64,000 nucleotides of DNA, taken from NCBI RefSeq assembly GCF_003268395.1, contig NZ_LQXQ01000003.1, positions 86,004-150,003 of the forward strand, read 5' to 3'. This document shows, in pieces, positions 18,298 to 28,842 of this stretch; within the stretch, counting starts at the first letter, position 1, and every line of letters starts with the position of its first letter. The stretch is from Acinetobacter sp. CFCC 10889. GTDB taxonomy: Bacteria; Pseudomonadota; Gammaproteobacteria; Pseudomonadales; Moraxellaceae. A program made the translations under genes and the position numbers. The notes beneath the pieces are model-generated. The model ran no database searches and was not told the origin of the DNA. It was given only the letters and a program-made list of their open reading frames with translations.

Positions 18298-18614
18298 ACA
18301 ACGAACGTATCTATCAAGTCCTTCAAGGACCTGTATTCTCAGAAAAAGCACAAGTTCTAGGTGAAACTGCTGGTGTTCAAGTATTTAAAGTTGCACTTGA
18401 TGCAAACAAACTTGAAATCAAAAAAGCAGTAGAACAACTCTTTGGTGTTCAAGTTGTTAAAGTTAACACAACGATCACTAAAGGTAAGACTAAGCGCTTT
18501 GGTCGTACATTAGGACGTCGTTCTGATGTTAAAAAAGCATACGTCACCCTGAAAGCTGGCCAAGATGTTGAAATGGCTGACTTGGGCGATACCGCTGAAA
18601 ACGCAGCGGAGTAA
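18294..18614 (+). CDS. rplW: 50S ribosomal protein L23
   Basis: 106 residues ([18 protein letters not shown]). L23 lies at the tunnel exit and docks trigger factor and SRP. The basic loop [15 protein letters not shown] is typical. The start overlaps the end of rplD, indicating coupled translation. Confidence 0.97.
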   Translation: MNNERIYQVLQGPVFSEKAQVLGETAGVQVFKVALDANKLEIKKAVEQLFGVQVVKVNTTITKGKTKRFGRTLGRRSDVKKAYVTLKAGQDVEMADLGDTAENAAE

Positions 18615-18625
18615 GGACGAGAATT

Positions 18626-19450
18626 ATGCCTATTCAAAAATGTAAGCCAACGTCTCCAGGACGTCGCTTTGTAGAGAAAGTGGTTCATAGCCATCTTCAC
18701 AAAGGCGCGCCTTATGCACCGTTGGTAGAAGCTAAAAAACGTACTGGTGGTCGTAATAATAACGGTCACATTACGACTCGTCACGTTGGTGGCGGTCATA
18801 AGCAGCACTATCGTCTTGTTGATTTTAAACGTAACAAAGATGGTATTCCTGCAACTGTAGAGCGTATTGAATACGATCCTAACCGTACATCTCATATTGC
18901 ACTTGTGCTTTATGCTGACGGTGAGCGTCGTTATATCATTGCACCTAAAGGTCTTCGCGCTGGTGATAAAGTACAATCTGGTAACGATGCTCCAATTCGT
19001 ACAGGTAACTGCTTGCCACTTCGCAATATGCCAATCGGTTCTACACTACATAACATCGAGCTTAAAATCGGTAAAGGCGCACAATTAGTACGTTCTGCTG
19101 GTACTTCTGCTCAGTTGTTAGGTCGTGACGGTTCTTACGCTATCATTCGTCTACGTTCAGGCGAAATGCGTAAAGTACACGTTGAATGTCGCGCTGTGTT
19201 AGGTGAAGTATCTAACTCAGAAAGCAACCTTCGTTCACTTGGTAAAGCAGGTGCATCACGCTGGCGTGGCGTTCGTCCTACCGTTCGTGGTATGGCGATG
19301 AACCCAGTAGACCATCCACATGGTGGTGGTGAAGGGCGTAATAAAGGTATTCAACCTGTAAGCCCATGGGGTCAAAAAGCGAAAGGGTACAAGACTCGTA
19401 CCAATAAGCGTACGACTAAGATGATCATTCGCGACCGTCGCGTTAAGTAA
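18626..19450 (+). CDS. rplB: 50S ribosomal protein L2
   Basis: 274 residues. L2 is needed for subunit joining and peptidyl transferase activity. The conserved C-terminal [15 protein letters not shown], with the functional histidine, is present. Ribosome site AAGGA lies upstream, and the gene is 11 nt after rplW. Confidence 0.97.
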   Translation: MPIQKCKPTSPGRRFVEKVVHSHLHKGAPYAPLVEAKKRTGGRNNNGHITTRHVGGGHKQHYRLVDFKRNKDGIPATVERIEYDPNRTSHIALVLYADGERRYIIAPKGLRAGDKVQSGNDAPIRTGNCLPLRNMPIGSTLHNIELKIGKGAQLVRSAGTSAQLLGRDGSYAIIRLRSGEMRKVHVECRAVLGEVSNSESNLRSLGKAGASRWRGVRPTVRGMAMNPVDHPHGGGEGRNKGIQPVSPWGQKAKGYKTRTNKRTTKMIIRDRRVK

Positions 19451-19469
19451 CAAGTAAAGGAATCTGACA

Positions 19470-19745
19470 ATGCCTCGTTCTCTGAAAAAAGGCCCATTCG
19501 TCGATGCGCACTTGTTCGCTAAGGTTGAAGCGGCTATCGCGGCTAATAACCGTAAGCCGATCAAAACTTGGTCGCGTCGTTCGATGATCCTCCCGGATTT
19601 TGTTGGTTTAACAATTTCTGTACACAATGGCCGTAACCATGTTCCAGTAATCGTATCTGAACATATGGTTGGTCACAAACTTGGTGAATTCGCGCCAACT
19701 CGTACCTATCGTGGTCACGGTGTTGACAAGAAATCTAAACGTTAA
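19470..19745 (+). CDS. rpsS: 30S ribosomal protein S19
   Basis: 91 residues beginning [14 protein letters not shown], the S19 signature; it also has [17 protein letters not shown]. It sits in the 30S head with S13, contacting tRNA and 23S rRNA. Confidence 0.97.
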   Translation: MPRSLKKGPFVDAHLFAKVEAAIAANNRKPIKTWSRRSMILPDFVGLTISVHNGRNHVPVIVSEHMVGHKLGEFAPTRTYRGHGVDKKSKR

Positions 19746-19754
19746 GGTGCTATG

Positions 19755-20084
19755 ATGGAAGTTACTGCTAAATTACGCGGTGCCGCTATCTCGGCACAAA
19801 AAACTCGTTTGGTTGCAGACCTAATCCGCGGCAAATCTGTTGCGCACGCTTTAAATATCTTAAACTTCAGTAATAAAAAAGCTGCAGTTTTGGTTAAAAA
19901 AGCATTGGAATCTGCGATTGCAAACGCTGAACATAATAACAGTTTAGATGTAGACGATCTTAAAGTAACTACGATTTACGTTGATGAAGGTATGAGCCTT
20001 AAACGTATTATGCCACGTGCTAAAGGCCGTGCAGATCGTATTACTAAGCGTACTTGTCACATTACCGTTAAGGTAGGGGTTTGA
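19755..20084 (+). CDS. rplV: 50S ribosomal protein L22
   Basis: 109 residues ([20 protein letters not shown]). It lines the exit tunnel; the C-terminal hairpin [14 protein letters not shown] is the macrolide-sensitive loop. Two ATGs are in tandem; 19755 gives better spacing to AAGG than 19752. Confidence 0.96.
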   Translation: MEVTAKLRGAAISAQKTRLVADLIRGKSVAHALNILNFSNKKAAVLVKKALESAIANAEHNNSLDVDDLKVTTIYVDEGMSLKRIMPRAKGRADRITKRTCHITVKVGV

Positions 20085-20085
20085 T

Positions 20086-20838
20086 ATGGGTCAGAAGGTT
20101 CATCCAATCGGTATCCGCCTTGGTGTTGTAAAACGTCATAACGCCAACTGGTATGCGAGTCCGAAACAATACGCTGAATACTTGCTTAAAGATCTTCAAG
20201 TTCGTGAGTTTTTGACTAAAAAACTTAAAAGCGCGATGATCAGCAATATTCTTATCGAACGTCCTACAGGCGCTGCTAAAGTAACAATTAGCACTGCTCG
20301 TCCAGGTATCGTGATCGGTAAAAAAGGCGAAGACATTGAAAAATTACAGCGTGAACTCACTACTATTATGGGTGTTCCAGCGCAAGTAAGCATCAACGAA
20401 ATCGATCGCCCAGATTTAGACGCTCGTTTAGTTGCTGAAGCAATTGCTTCTCAATTAGAAAAACGTGTAATGTTCCGTCGTGCTATGAAGCGTGCGGTTC
20501 AAAACTCTATGCGTGCTGGTGCTAAAGGTATTAAAGTTGAGGTTTCTGGTCGTTTAGGCGGTGCTGAAATTGCACGTACTGAATGGTATCGTGAAGGTCG
20601 TGTACCTTTACATACACTTCGTGCAGACATTGACTATTCAACTATGCGTGCTGAAACTACTTACGGTACGATTGGTGTTAAAGTTTGGATTTTCCGTGGT
20701 GAGATTTTAGGTGGCATGAAACAAGTCATGAACCCTGCTCCTGCTGAAGAACGTCCAGCTAAACGCGGTCGCGGTCGTGGTGAAGGTCAAGAGCGTCGTG
20801 GTCGTCGCAATGATCGTTCTGCTGAAAAAGGAGAATAA
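20086..20838 (+). CDS. rpsC: 30S ribosomal protein S3
   Basis: 250 residues. The KH domain with [10 protein letters not shown] is visible, and the C-terminal half has [27 protein letters not shown]3 lines mRNA entry. The tail after about 215 is a low-complexity Arg/Gly/Glu stretch ([16 protein letters not shown]), longer than in E. coli S3 (233 residues). It starts one base after the rplV stop. Confidence 0.97.
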   Translation: MGQKVHPIGIRLGVVKRHNANWYASPKQYAEYLLKDLQVREFLTKKLKSAMISNILIERPTGAAKVTISTARPGIVIGKKGEDIEKLQRELTTIMGVPAQVSINEIDRPDLDARLVAEAIASQLEKRVMFRRAMKRAVQNSMRAGAKGIKVEVSGRLGGAEIARTEWYREGRVPLHTLRADIDYSTMRAETTYGTIGVKVWIFRGEILGGMKQVMNPAPAEERPAKRGRGRGEGQERRGRRNDRSAEKGE

Positions 20839-20841
20839 TCC

Positions 20842-21255
20842 ATGTTGCAACCTAAGCGTACTAAATTCCGTAAAGTACAAAAAGGCCGTAACACTGGTCT
20901 AGCACATCGCGGTAGCACTGTATCTTTTGGTACTGTTGCGCTTAAATCTGTTGAACGTGGTCAAATGACTGCGCGCCAGATTGAAGCTTGTCGTCGTACA
21001 ATCAGTCGTCGTGTTAAACGTGGTGGTAAGATCTTTATCCGTGTTTTCCCAGACAAACCAATTACTGAAAAACCATTAGAAGTTCGTATGGGTAAAGGTA
21101 AAGGTTCTGTGGAATACTGGGTTTGCCAAATCAAACCAGGTAAGATCTTGTACGAAATGGATGGTGTTAGTGAAGAATTGGCACGTGAAGCGTTTGCGCT
21201 TGCTGCTGCTAAGCTTCCGTTCAAAACCACTATCGTTACTAAGACGGTGATGTAA
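20842..21255 (+). CDS. rplP: 50S ribosomal protein L16
   Basis: 137 residues ([16 protein letters not shown]). L16 helps shape the A site near the central protuberance; the [11 protein letters not shown] loop is conserved. The last base of the stop is shared with the rpmC start. Confidence 0.97.
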   Translation: MLQPKRTKFRKVQKGRNTGLAHRGSTVSFGTVALKSVERGQMTARQIEACRRTISRRVKRGGKIFIRVFPDKPITEKPLEVRMGKGKGSVEYWVCQIKPGKILYEMDGVSEELAREAFALAAAKLPFKTTIVTKTVM

Positions 21256-21452
21256 TGAAAACTAAAGATCTACGTGAAAAATCGGTAGAAGAGTTGACAG
21301 CTTTGCTTGATGAGCAACAGCTAAACCAATTCCGTCTTCGTATGGCGAAAGCAACTGGTCAATTGGGTAAATCGCATGAAGTTGCGCTTACTCGTAAGAC
21401 GATTGCTCGCATCAAGACACTCCTTACCGAAAAACAGGGGAACGGACAATGA
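21255..21452 (+). CDS. rpmC: 50S ribosomal protein L29
   Basis: 65 residues ([38 protein letters not shown]). L29 is a two-helix protein next to L23 at the tunnel exit. It overlaps rplP by 1 nt and rpsQ by 4 nt. Confidence 0.97.
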   Translation: MKTKDLREKSVEELTALLDEQQLNQFRLRMAKATGQLGKSHEVALTRKTIARIKTLLTEKQGNGQ

Positions 21453-21706
21453 GTGAGCAAACAGTTCGCACGTTAACTGGCAAAGTAGTAAGCGACAAAA
21501 TGGACAAGTCTATTGTTGTTCTTATTGAACGCCGCGTTCAACACCCGTTGTATGGCAAATCAATCCGCCGTTCAACTAAATTACACGCTCATGATGAAAA
21601 CAACACAGCTAAAACTGGTGATGTTGTAACCATCAAAGAAAGCCGCCCAATTTCTAAAACTAAGTCTTGGACTCTAGTTGAAGTTGTTGAAGCTGCTGCT
21701 GAGTAA
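21449..21706 (+). CDS. rpsQ: 30S ribosomal protein S17
   Basis: 85 residues with [20 protein letters not shown], the OB-fold core of S17, and the conserved [18 protein letters not shown]. It is the last gene of the S10-type unit; a 94-bp gap with a strong hairpin follows. Confidence 0.97.
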   Translation: MSEQTVRTLTGKVVSDKMDKSIVVLIERRVQHPLYGKSIRRSTKLHAHDENNTAKTGDVVTIKESRPISKTKSWTLVEVVEAAAE

Positions 21707-21720
21707 TTAACGTTCTTGTT

Positions 21721-21778
21721 GCATCATTGGTCAATTTCGAGTACTCTTTGAGCCTTTCGAAATTGCGACCGGTGATGC
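21721..21778 (+). promoter_or_regulatory. Long RNA stem-loop at the S10/spc junction
   Basis: 21721-21740 pairs along its whole length with 21757-21778 (two U-G pairs, one 2-nt bulge), giving a 20-bp stem with a 16-nt loop. It occupies most of the rpsQ-rplN gap and ends 22 nt before rplN. There is no T tract, so it is not a classic terminator; RNase III processing or a regulatory element is possible. Confidence 0.6.
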
Positions 21779-21800
21779 GACTCGGTTTTGGAGTAGGGCA

Positions 21801-22169
21801 ATGATTCAAACCGAAAGTATGCTAGACGTAGCAGACAACAGTGGTGCTCGCCGCGTACAATGTATTAAAGTACTAGGTGGTTCACATCGTCGTTATGCTT
21901 CTGTTGGCGACATTATTAAAGTTACTGTAAAAGAAGCAATTCCACGTGGCCGTGTTAAAAAAGGTGACGTGATGAATGCAGTTGTAGTTCGTACTAAATT
22001 CGGTATTCGTCGTCCAGATGGTTCTGTGATCCGTTTTGATGATAATGCTGCAGTTATTTTGAACAACAACAAGGCTCCGATTGCCACTCGTATTTTCGGA
22101 CCAGTGACTCGTGAACTTCGTACTGAACAGTTCATGAAAATCATTTCATTGGCTCCTGAAGTTCTATAA
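21801..22169 (+). CDS. rplN: 50S ribosomal protein L14
   Basis: 122 residues ([20 protein letters not shown]). L14 is part of intersubunit bridges and binds L19 and the silencing factor RsfS. It begins the spc-type gene set. Confidence 0.97.
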   Translation: MIQTESMLDVADNSGARRVQCIKVLGGSHRRYASVGDIIKVTVKEAIPRGRVKKGDVMNAVVVRTKFGIRRPDGSVIRFDDNAAVILNNNKAPIATRIFGPVTRELRTEQFMKIISLAPEVL

Positions 22170-22180
22170 TAGAGGCAATC

Positions 22181-22498
22181 ATGGCTAAGATTAGAAAAGG
22201 CGATCAAGTAATTGTGATCGCAGGTAAAGAAAAAGGCAAACAAGGTACTGTTTTGTCTGTTTCTAATGACCGTGTTATGGTTGAAGGCCTTAACTTGGTT
22301 AAGAAGCATCAAAAGCCGAACCGTGCAACAGGTGCTGAAGGCGCTGTCGTTACACAAGAAGCTTCGCTTCATATTTCAAACGTAGCAATCTTTAATGCTA
22401 CAACCCAAAAGGCTGACCGTGTTGGTTACCAAGTGGCTGAAGGCGTGAAAACTCGCGTTTATAAGTCAAATGGTGAATCAGTGGCGGTAGCGAAGTAA
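22181..22498 (+). CDS. rplX: 50S ribosomal protein L24
   Basis: 105 residues. The KOW motif ([20 protein letters not shown]) is at the N-terminus. L24 starts 50S assembly on 23S rRNA domain I. Confidence 0.97.
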   Translation: MAKIRKGDQVIVIAGKEKGKQGTVLSVSNDRVMVEGLNLVKKHQKPNRATGAEGAVVTQEASLHISNVAIFNATTQKADRVGYQVAEGVKTRVYKSNGESVAVAK

Positions 22499-22514
22499 TA
22501 GGTTGAAATAGGCT

Positions 22515-23051
22515 ATGGCCAGACTTAAAACGCGTTATAACGACGAAATCCGAGCTAAGTTGAAAGAAGAACTTGGCTTGGCAAACGTGATGGAGATTCC
22601 TCGCATCACAAAAATTACCATTAATATGGGTGTTGGTGCGGCTTCAGCTGACAAGAAATTGTTAGATGGCGCTTTAGCTGATATGCAAGCTATCGCTGGT
22701 CAAAAACCAGTACTTACGTTAGCTCGTAAATCAATCGCAGGTTTTAAAATCCGTGATGGTTGGCCGATTGGTTGTAAAGTTACTTTACGCGGCGAACAAA
22801 TGTACGAATTCTTAGACCGTTTGATCTCAATTGCGATCCCTCGTATCCGTGACTTCCGTGGTTTTTCTTCAAAATCATTTGATGGTCGTGGTAACTACTC
22901 AATGGGTCTCAAGGAACAAATCATGTTCCCTGAAATCGATTTTGATAAGATCGATCGTATTCGTGGTATGGATATTACCATTACTACGACTGCTCGCACT
23001 GATGACGAAGGCCGTGCGCTTATGCGTGGTTTCGGCTTCCCGTTCAAATAA
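22515..23051 (+). CDS. rplE: 50S ribosomal protein L5
   Basis: 178 residues. It binds 5S rRNA at the central protuberance and contacts P-site tRNA; the [14 protein letters not shown] and [12 protein letters not shown] blocks are typical. Confidence 0.97.
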   Translation: MARLKTRYNDEIRAKLKEELGLANVMEIPRITKITINMGVGAASADKKLLDGALADMQAIAGQKPVLTLARKSIAGFKIRDGWPIGCKVTLRGEQMYEFLDRLISIAIPRIRDFRGFSSKSFDGRGNYSMGLKEQIMFPEIDFDKIDRIRGMDITITTTARTDDEGRALMRGFGFPFK

Positions 23052-23060
23052 GAGGTCGAC

Positions 23061-23366
23061 ATGGCTAAGAAAGGTATGATTAATCGCGAATTGAAACGCG
23101 AAGCAACAGTAGCTAAATACGCTGCAAAACGTGCTGAATTAAAAGCGACGATTGCAAATGTAAATGCTTCTGATGAAGAACGTTTCGATGCGATGATGAA
23201 GTTACAAGCATTACCACGTAATGCATCTCCAGTACGTCTTCGTAACCGTTGTGGTTTAACTGGTCGTCCTCATGGTTACTTCCGTAAGTTCGGCTTAAGC
23301 CGTAACAAATTACGTGACACAGTAATGCAAGGTGATGTACCGGGCGTTGTTAAGGCAAGCTGGTAA
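23061..23366 (+). CDS. rpsN: 30S ribosomal protein S14, zinc-free type
   Basis: 101 residues ([20 protein letters not shown]). It is the long form without the C-x2-C zinc ribbon; one conserved Cys remains in [20 protein letters not shown]. It sits in the 30S head. Confidence 0.97.
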   Translation: MAKKGMINRELKREATVAKYAAKRAELKATIANVNASDEERFDAMMKLQALPRNASPVRLRNRCGLTGRPHGYFRKFGLSRNKLRDTVMQGDVPGVVKASW

Positions 23367-23379
23367 GGAGCGACTATAA

Positions 23380-23775
23380 ATGAGTATGCAAGATACCGTT
23401 GCCGACATGTTAACCCGTGTTCGTAACGCACAAATGGCAAAGAAACAAACTGTTTCTATGCCTAATTCTAAGTTGAAAGTTGCAATTGCGAACGTACTTC
23501 AACAAGAAGGTTATATTTCAAATGTAGAAGTTGCTGATAATGAAGGCAAAGCTACTTTGACTATTACTTTAAAATATTTCGAAGGCAAACCAGTTATCGA
23601 TACTGTGAAACGCGTAAGCCGTCCTGGTCTACGTCAATATCGCGGTAAAGATGCACTTCCGAGCGTTAAGCAAGGTTTAGGTATTGCAATTGTTTCTACA
23701 AGCAAAGGCATCATGACTGATCGCGCTGCACGTGCTGCAGGCGTTGGTGGTGAAGTTATTGCTTTTGTTTCTTAA
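23380..23775 (+). CDS. rpsH: 30S ribosomal protein S8
   Basis: 131 residues ([20 protein letters not shown]). S8 binds 16S rRNA helix 21 and, in E. coli, represses the spc operon. Conserved end [16 protein letters not shown]. Confidence 0.97.
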   Translation: MSMQDTVADMLTRVRNAQMAKKQTVSMPNSKLKVAIANVLQQEGYISNVEVADNEGKATLTITLKYFEGKPVIDTVKRVSRPGLRQYRGKDALPSVKQGLGIAIVSTSKGIMTDRAARAAGVGGEVIAFVS

Positions 23776-23788
23776 TAGGTGATTCCTC

Positions 23789-24322
23789 ATGTCTCGTGTG
23801 GCTAAAGCCCCAGTAACTGTACCTAATGGTGTAACAGTTACTCAGAACGGCCGGCAGGTCGAAGTGAAAGGCAGCAAAGGTACGTTGTCTTTCAACCTGC
23901 ATGCGCTGGTCGAGCTCAAACAGGAAGACGGTACATTAGTTATTGCTCCTAAAGCTGAGTCGAAAGACGCTTGGATGCAAGCTGGTACTGCTCGCGCTGT
24001 TCTTAACAACCTTGTAAAAGGTGTTAGCGAAGGTTTCGAACGTAAGTTACAACTGATCGGTGTTGGTTATAAAGCTGCGGTAAAAGGTAATGTTGTTAAC
24101 CTTAACCTTGGTTATTCACATCCAATCGATTACAGCCTTCCAGAAGGTGTAACTGCTGAAACTCCTACTGCAACTGAAATTATTCTTAAATCTGCTGATA
24201 AAGCAGCTTTAGGTCAAGTCGCTGCAGATATCCGTGGTTACCGTCCACCAGAGCCATATAAAGGTAAAGGTGTTCGTTATTCTGACGAAGTTGTTCTTCG
24301 TAAAGAAGCTAAGAAGAAATAA
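23789..24322 (+). CDS. rplF: 50S ribosomal protein L6
   Basis: 177 residues. Two L6 repeats are present; the C-terminal [20 protein letters not shown] block lies near the sarcin-ricin loop. Confidence 0.97.
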   Translation: MSRVAKAPVTVPNGVTVTQNGRQVEVKGSKGTLSFNLHALVELKQEDGTLVIAPKAESKDAWMQAGTARAVLNNLVKGVSEGFERKLQLIGVGYKAAVKGNVVNLNLGYSHPIDYSLPEGVTAETPTATEIILKSADKAALGQVAADIRGYRPPEPYKGKGVRYSDEVVLRKEAKKK

Positions 24323-24336
24323 GGCGCGAGGTTCTT

Positions 24337-24687
24337 ATGAACGAAAAGAAACAATCCCGTTTGCGTCGTGCAAAAAGCACACGCTTGCACATTCGTGCAT
24401 TGGGTGCGACTCGTTTGTGTGTAAACCGCACGCCGCGTCACATCTATGCGCAAGTTATTTCAGCAGATGGTGGCAAAGTATTAGCGCAAGCTTCTACTTT
24501 GGATGCATCTTTACGTAGCGGTACTACAGGTAATGTAGATTCAGCTACTAAAGTAGGTGCTTTAATCGCAGAACGTGCGAAAGCTGCTGGTGTTACTAAA
24601 GTAGCATTTGACCGTTCTGGTTTTAAATATCATGGTCGTATCAAAGCCTTGGCTGATGCTGCTCGTGAAAACGGCTTGGAGTTCTAA
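24337..24687 (+). CDS. rplR: 50S ribosomal protein L18
   Basis: 116 residues; binds 5S rRNA with L5. Conserved [20 protein letters not shown] and [20 protein letters not shown] are present. The rpsE start is 2 nt after the stop. Confidence 0.97.
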   Translation: MNEKKQSRLRRAKSTRLHIRALGATRLCVNRTPRHIYAQVISADGGKVLAQASTLDASLRSGTTGNVDSATKVGALIAERAKAAGVTKVAFDRSGFKYHGRIKALADAARENGLEF

Positions 24688-24689
24688 TC

Positions 24690-25187
24690 ATGGCTAAAGT
24701 TGAACAAAACGAAGGTCTTGTTGAAAAGCTGGTTGCCGTTGATCGTGTAGCCAAAGTTGTTAAGGGCGGTCGTATCTTCTCTTTCACAGCGTTGACTGTG
24801 GTTGGTGATGGTAACGGTCGTGTAGGTTTTGGTCGTGGTAAAGCACGTGAAGTTCCTGCTGCTATTTCTAAAGCACTTGAAGCTGCACGTCGTAACATGA
24901 TCACTGTTGATCTTGTTGACGGTACTTTGCAACACCCAATCAATGCGCGTCATGGTGCTAGCCGTGTGTTCATGCAACCTGCATCTGAAGGTACTGGCGT
25001 AATTGCTGGTGGTTCTATGCGTGCGGTGCTTGAAGCTGCTGGTGTTCGTAACGTATTGACTAAATGTTATGGTTCTACAAACGCTGCTAATGTTGTAAAT
25101 GCGACTTTTAACGGTTTGCGTGATATGACTTCTCCAGAGAAAGTTGCTGCTAAACGTGGCCTTTCAGTAGAACAAATTTTAGGGTAA
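24690..25187 (+). CDS. rpsE: 30S ribosomal protein S5
   Basis: 165 residues. The S5 double-stranded RNA-binding domain ([20 protein letters not shown]) and the [12 protein letters not shown] region are present. S5 helps decoding accuracy and mRNA unwinding. Confidence 0.97.
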   Translation: MAKVEQNEGLVEKLVAVDRVAKVVKGGRIFSFTALTVVGDGNGRVGFGRGKAREVPAAISKALEAARRNMITVDLVDGTLQHPINARHGASRVFMQPASEGTGVIAGGSMRAVLEAAGVRNVLTKCYGSTNAANVVNATFNGLRDMTSPEKVAAKRGLSVEQILG

Positions 25188-25193
25188 TCAATC

Positions 25194-25370
25194 ATGAAAA
25201 CGATTAAAGTTACCCAGACTAAATCTTCTTCGCATCGTTTGAAAAATCACAAACTTTGCCTACAAGGTTTAGGTCTGCGTCGTATTGGTCATACTGTAGA
25301 AGTGGTAGATACTCCTTCTAACCGTGGTATGATCAACAAAGTCTACTATATGGTTAGTGTAGAGGAATAA
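25194..25370 (+). CDS. rpmD: 50S ribosomal protein L30
   Basis: 58 residues ([20 protein letters not shown] to MVSVEE), a single-domain small L30 between rpsE and rplO as in other proteobacteria. The conserved [20 protein letters not shown] is present. Confidence 0.95.
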   Translation: MKTIKVTQTKSSSHRLKNHKLCLQGLGLRRIGHTVEVVDTPSNRGMINKVYYMVSVEE

Positions 25371-25373
25371 GCC

Positions 25374-25814
25374 ATGACTCTGCGTTTAAATGAGCTTGCG
25401 CCTGCTGAAGGTGCAAAACGTGAAAGCCGTCGTTTAGGCCGTGGTATCGGTTCTGGCGTTGGTAAAACCGGTGGCCGTGGTGTCAAAGGCCAAAAATCAC
25501 GTAAAAGTGGTGGCGTTCGTCCAGGCTTTGAAGGTGGTCAAACTGCGTTATATCGTCGTTTACCTAAATTCGGTTTCACTAGCCAACAGGCTTTGAAAAC
25601 TGCTGAAGTACGTTTGTCAGAACTTGCTAAAGTTGAAGGTGATATTGTTTCACTTGAGACTTTGAAAGCTGCGAATGTTGTGCGTAAAGATATGTTACGT
25701 GCTCGTATCGTTCTTTCTGGTGAAATTACTCGTGCGTTCACTGTACAAGGTGTTGCTTTGACTAAAGGCGCTAAAGCTGCTGTAGAAGCTGCTGGCGGTA
25801 AAGTCGAGGAGTAA
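25374..25814 (+). CDS. rplO: 50S ribosomal protein L15
   Basis: 146 residues. The glycine-arginine rich N-terminal tail ([20 protein letters not shown]) threads into 23S rRNA. It starts 3 nt after rpmD. Confidence 0.97.
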   Translation: MTLRLNELAPAEGAKRESRRLGRGIGSGVGKTGGRGVKGQKSRKSGGVRPGFEGGQTALYRRLPKFGFTSQQALKTAEVRLSELAKVEGDIVSLETLKAANVVRKDMLRARIVLSGEITRAFTVQGVALTKGAKAAVEAAGGKVEE

Positions 25815-25820
25815 TCGCGA

Positions 25821-27179
25821 GTGAGTATGTCTCCTAGTTCTTCAGGTCATGTGAATATGATGAAAGGTCAACCTTTTCATGTGAAATATCGTGAAATTAT
25901 ACGCCGATTAATGTTTTTAATTGGTGCATTGGTGGTCTTTCGACTAGGGGCACATATTCCGCTACCAGGTATCGATAATGTCGCTTTAGAACGTTTTTTC
26001 AAGGCTAATGAAGGTACTTTTTTAGGCTTGTTTAATATGTTCTCAGGCGGGGCATTAGAACGAATGTCAATTCTTGCGTTAGGGATCATGCCATACATTT
26101 CTGCATCAATTATTGTGCAGTTAATGTCAACAGTTGTTCCTTCGCTGGAAGCATTAAAGAAAGAAGGCGAGCAGGGTAAGCGTAAGATAAATCAATATAC
26201 ACGTTATGGCACACTTTTACTGGCATTTGTCCAAGGTATCGGAATGTGTGCAGGTCTAATTAGTCAAGGGATTACTTTGACATCTGGATTAGCATTTTAT
26301 ATTCCAGCGCTAACATCGTTAGTAGCAGGTACAATGTTCTTAATGTGGTTAGGTGAGCAAATTACAGAACGTGGTGTTGGTAATGGTATCTCGATGATTA
26401 TCTTCGCAGGTATTGTTGCTGGTTTACCAAATTTAGTAATTCAAGCATTTACTTCGGTGGATAATGGTCAATCAAGTTTAATTGGTTTGGCTATATTTGG
26501 ATTGCTTTCTGTTGCTGTACTTGCAGCGATTGTGTTTATTGAGAAAGCTCAACGTCGTATACCTGTTAACTATGCTCAAAAGCAGCAAGGCCGTCGTGTA
26601 TTCACTGCACAACAGACACATTTGCCATTGAAAATTAACATGGCAGGGGTAATTCCAGCAATTTTCGCAAGTTCGTTATTGTTGTTCCCTGCAAGTTTAG
26701 GTCAATGGTTAGGTAGTGCTGATCCAAATGCAGGAATCGTAAAACGTAGCCTTCAAGATTTGGCACTCGTATTGTCGCCTGGACAACCTTTGTATTTGGT
26801 GCTCTTTGGTGCGTTAATTATCTTTTTCTGTTATTTTTATACGGCACTTGTATTTAGCCCTAAAGAAGTATCAGAGAACTTGAAACGCAGCGGAGCTTAT
26901 GTACCTGGTATTCGCCCAGGTGAGCAAACTGCTCGTTACTTAGATCATATTCTTAATCGTTTGACATTTATTGGTGCGATTTATATTACAGTGATCTGTT
27001 TGATGCCAATGATTCTACAAAGCTCATTTAGCATCCCGTTCCACCTTGGTGGTACATCATTGTTAATCGTAGTTGTTGTTGTGATGGACTTTATGGCTCA
27101 GCTACAAGCACATCTCACTTCACGCCAGTATGATAATCAAACGTTAATGAGAAAAACGACTGCTCATCCTAAAGGATAA
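25821..27179 (+). CDS. secY: Preprotein translocase subunit SecY
   Basis: 452 residues. SecY forms the protein-conducting channel in the inner membrane with SecE and SecG. About ten membrane segments can be read; the conserved [15 protein letters not shown] and the cytoplasmic loop GQRRI-like [17 protein letters not shown] are present. The GTG at 25821 or the ATG at 25827 can serve as start. Confidence 0.96.
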
Positions 27180-27199
27180 GCGCACTTAGAGGTTTCATC

Positions 27200-27316
27200 A
27201 TGAAAGTACAAGCTTCTGTAAAGAAAATTTGTGGTAGCTGTAAAGTTATCCGTCGTAATGGGGTTATTCGCGTAATTTGTAGCGCAGAACCTCGTCATAA
27301 GCAGCGTCAAGGTTAA
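27200..27316 (+). CDS. rpmJ: 50S ribosomal protein L36
   Basis: 38 residues ([20 protein letters not shown] to HKQRQG). It is the zinc-binding form with C-x2-C, C and H ([13 protein letters not shown]), located after secY as in the E. coli spc operon. Confidence 0.95.
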
Positions 27317-27331
27317 TTTAATTAAGACCTG

Positions 27332-27361
27332 TTGATTTCAGTAGGCTAATTAGGTTATTAT
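27332..27361 (+). promoter_or_regulatory. Possible promoter of alpha-type unit
   Basis: TTGATT (27332-27337), 18 bp, TATTAT (27356-27361), just after rpmJ. If used, transcription would begin inside the hairpin that follows. Confidence 0.35.
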
Positions 27362-27388
27362 CCGCCCCTCAAGATTTTTGTGGGGCGG
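27362..27388 (+). terminator. GC-rich hairpin between rpmJ and rpsM
   Basis: CCGCCCC (27362-27368) pairs with GGGGCGG (27382-27388); a few more pairs close the loop. It marks the spc/alpha boundary. The T run is weak, so it may be a partial terminator or part of an S4-type regulatory leader. Confidence 0.5.
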
Positions 27389-27423
27389 TTGATTATCTCT
27401 ACTGCCTTTTTGGAGAAATTTGA

Positions 27424-27780
27424 ATGGCTCGTATTGCCGGTGTAAACATTCCGGATAACAAGCATGCTGTTATCTCTCTCACGTATATTTTTGGTATTGG
27501 TCGCCATACTGCTAAAGTTATCTTAGCTGCTGCGGGTATTGCTACAACTACTAAAATTCGTGAATTAGATGATGCTCAGCTTGATGCGATTCGTGCAGAA
27601 GTTGCTAAGGTTCCGACCGAAGGTGATTTACGTCGCGAAATTTCCATGAACATTAAACGTTTAATGGATTTAGGCTGCTATCGCGGTCTTCGTCATCGTC
27701 GCAGCTTGCCTGTTCGCGGACAACGCACCAAAACTAACGCACGTACCCGTAAAGGTCCGCGCAAACCTATTAAGAAATAA
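27424..27780 (+). CDS. rpsM: 30S ribosomal protein S13
   Basis: 118 residues ([20 protein letters not shown]). It contacts tRNA and 50S at the 30S head; the C-terminal basic tail [18 protein letters not shown] is typical. GGAGA lies 7 nt upstream. Confidence 0.97.
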   Translation: MARIAGVNIPDNKHAVISLTYIFGIGRHTAKVILAAAGIATTTKIRELDDAQLDAIRAEVAKVPTEGDLRREISMNIKRLMDLGCYRGLRHRRSLPVRGQRTKTNARTRKGPRKPIKK

Positions 27781-27799
27781 GATTTCTGGAAGCTAAAAG

Positions 27800-28186
27800 A
27801 TGGCTAAAGATACACGCACACGCAAGAAGGTCACTCGTACCGTCTCTGAAGGTGTTGCACACATTCACGCTTCTTTTAATAACACCATTGTTACGATTAC
27901 TGATCGTCAAGGTAATGCATTGGCTTGGGCTACTTCAGGTGGACAAGGCTTCCGTGGATCACGTAAATCAACTCCGTTTGCTGCTCAGGTAGCTGCTGAA
28001 GTTGCTGGTAAAGCTGCTTTGGATTACGGTTTGAAAAACTTGGATGTCCTTGTAAAAGGTCCTGGTCCAGGTCGTGAATCTGCGGTTCGTGCATTAGGTG
28101 CAGTGGGTTATAAAATTAACAGCATTACCGACGTGACGCCAATCCCGCACAACGGTTGCCGTCCACCTAAAAAACGTCGCGTGTAA
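27800..28186 (+). CDS. rpsK: 30S ribosomal protein S11
   Basis: 128 residues; forms the platform by the Shine-Dalgarno helix. [20 protein letters not shown] and the C-terminal [13 protein letters not shown] are conserved. Confidence 0.97.
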
Positions 28187-28198
28187 GGAGAAACATTC

Positions 28199-28825
28199 AT
28201 GGCTCGTTATATTGGTCCAAAATGCAAACTCTCTCGCCGCGAAGGGACAGACCTGCAATTAAAATCTGGCGTTAAACCTTTTGACGTCAAAACTAAAAAA
28301 GCTGCTAAAGCTCCTGGTCAACATGGCGGAGCTCGTGGTGGTAAACAATCTGAGTATTCACTACAATTACGTGAAAAACAAAAAGTACGTCGTATGTACG
28401 GTGTGTTAGAGCGTCAATTTAGTAATTACTATAAAGAAGCTGCTCGTGTTAAAGGCGCAACAGGTGAAAACTTGTTGAAATTGCTTGAAAGCCGTTTAGA
28501 TAACGTTGTTTATCGTATGGGCTTTGGTTCTACACGTGCAGAAGCTCGTCAGCTTGTATCTCACCGTTCTATCACTTTAAATGGTCGTCGTGTTAACATC
28601 GCATCGATTCAAGTTAAAGCTGGTGACGTGATCGCAGTTCACGAAGGTGCTAAACAACAATTACGTATTAAAAACGCAATTGAATTAGCTGCTCAACGTG
28701 GTACTTCTTCTTGGATCGAAGTAGATCATTCGAAACTTGAAGGTACATTTAAAGCTGCACCAGATCGTTCTGATTTACCTGCTGAAATCAACGAAAGCTT
28801 GATTGTAGAATTGTATTCTAAATAA
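28199..28825 (+). CDS. rpsD: 30S ribosomal protein S4
   Basis: 208 residues ([20 protein letters not shown]). The S4 RNA-binding domain ([20 protein letters not shown]) is present. S4 nucleates 30S assembly and in E. coli represses the alpha operon. The N-terminus lacks a zinc C-x-C cluster. Confidence 0.97.
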   Translation: MARYIGPKCKLSRREGTDLQLKSGVKPFDVKTKKAAKAPGQHGGARGGKQSEYSLQLREKQKVRRMYGVLERQFSNYYKEAARVKGATGENLLKLLESRLDNVVYRMGFGSTRAEARQLVSHRSITLNGRRVNIASIQVKAGDVIAVHEGAKQQLRIKNAIELAAQRGTSSWIEVDHSKLEGTFKAAPDRSDLPAEINESLIVELYSK

Positions 28826-28842
28826 TCCTTGAGGTAGCAATA

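Noticed and set aside
17057..19627. Many minus-strand ORFs in the ribosomal block
   Set aside because: Codon bias in highly expressed genes creates long open frames; all are Ser/Thr-rich with no homology I recognise.
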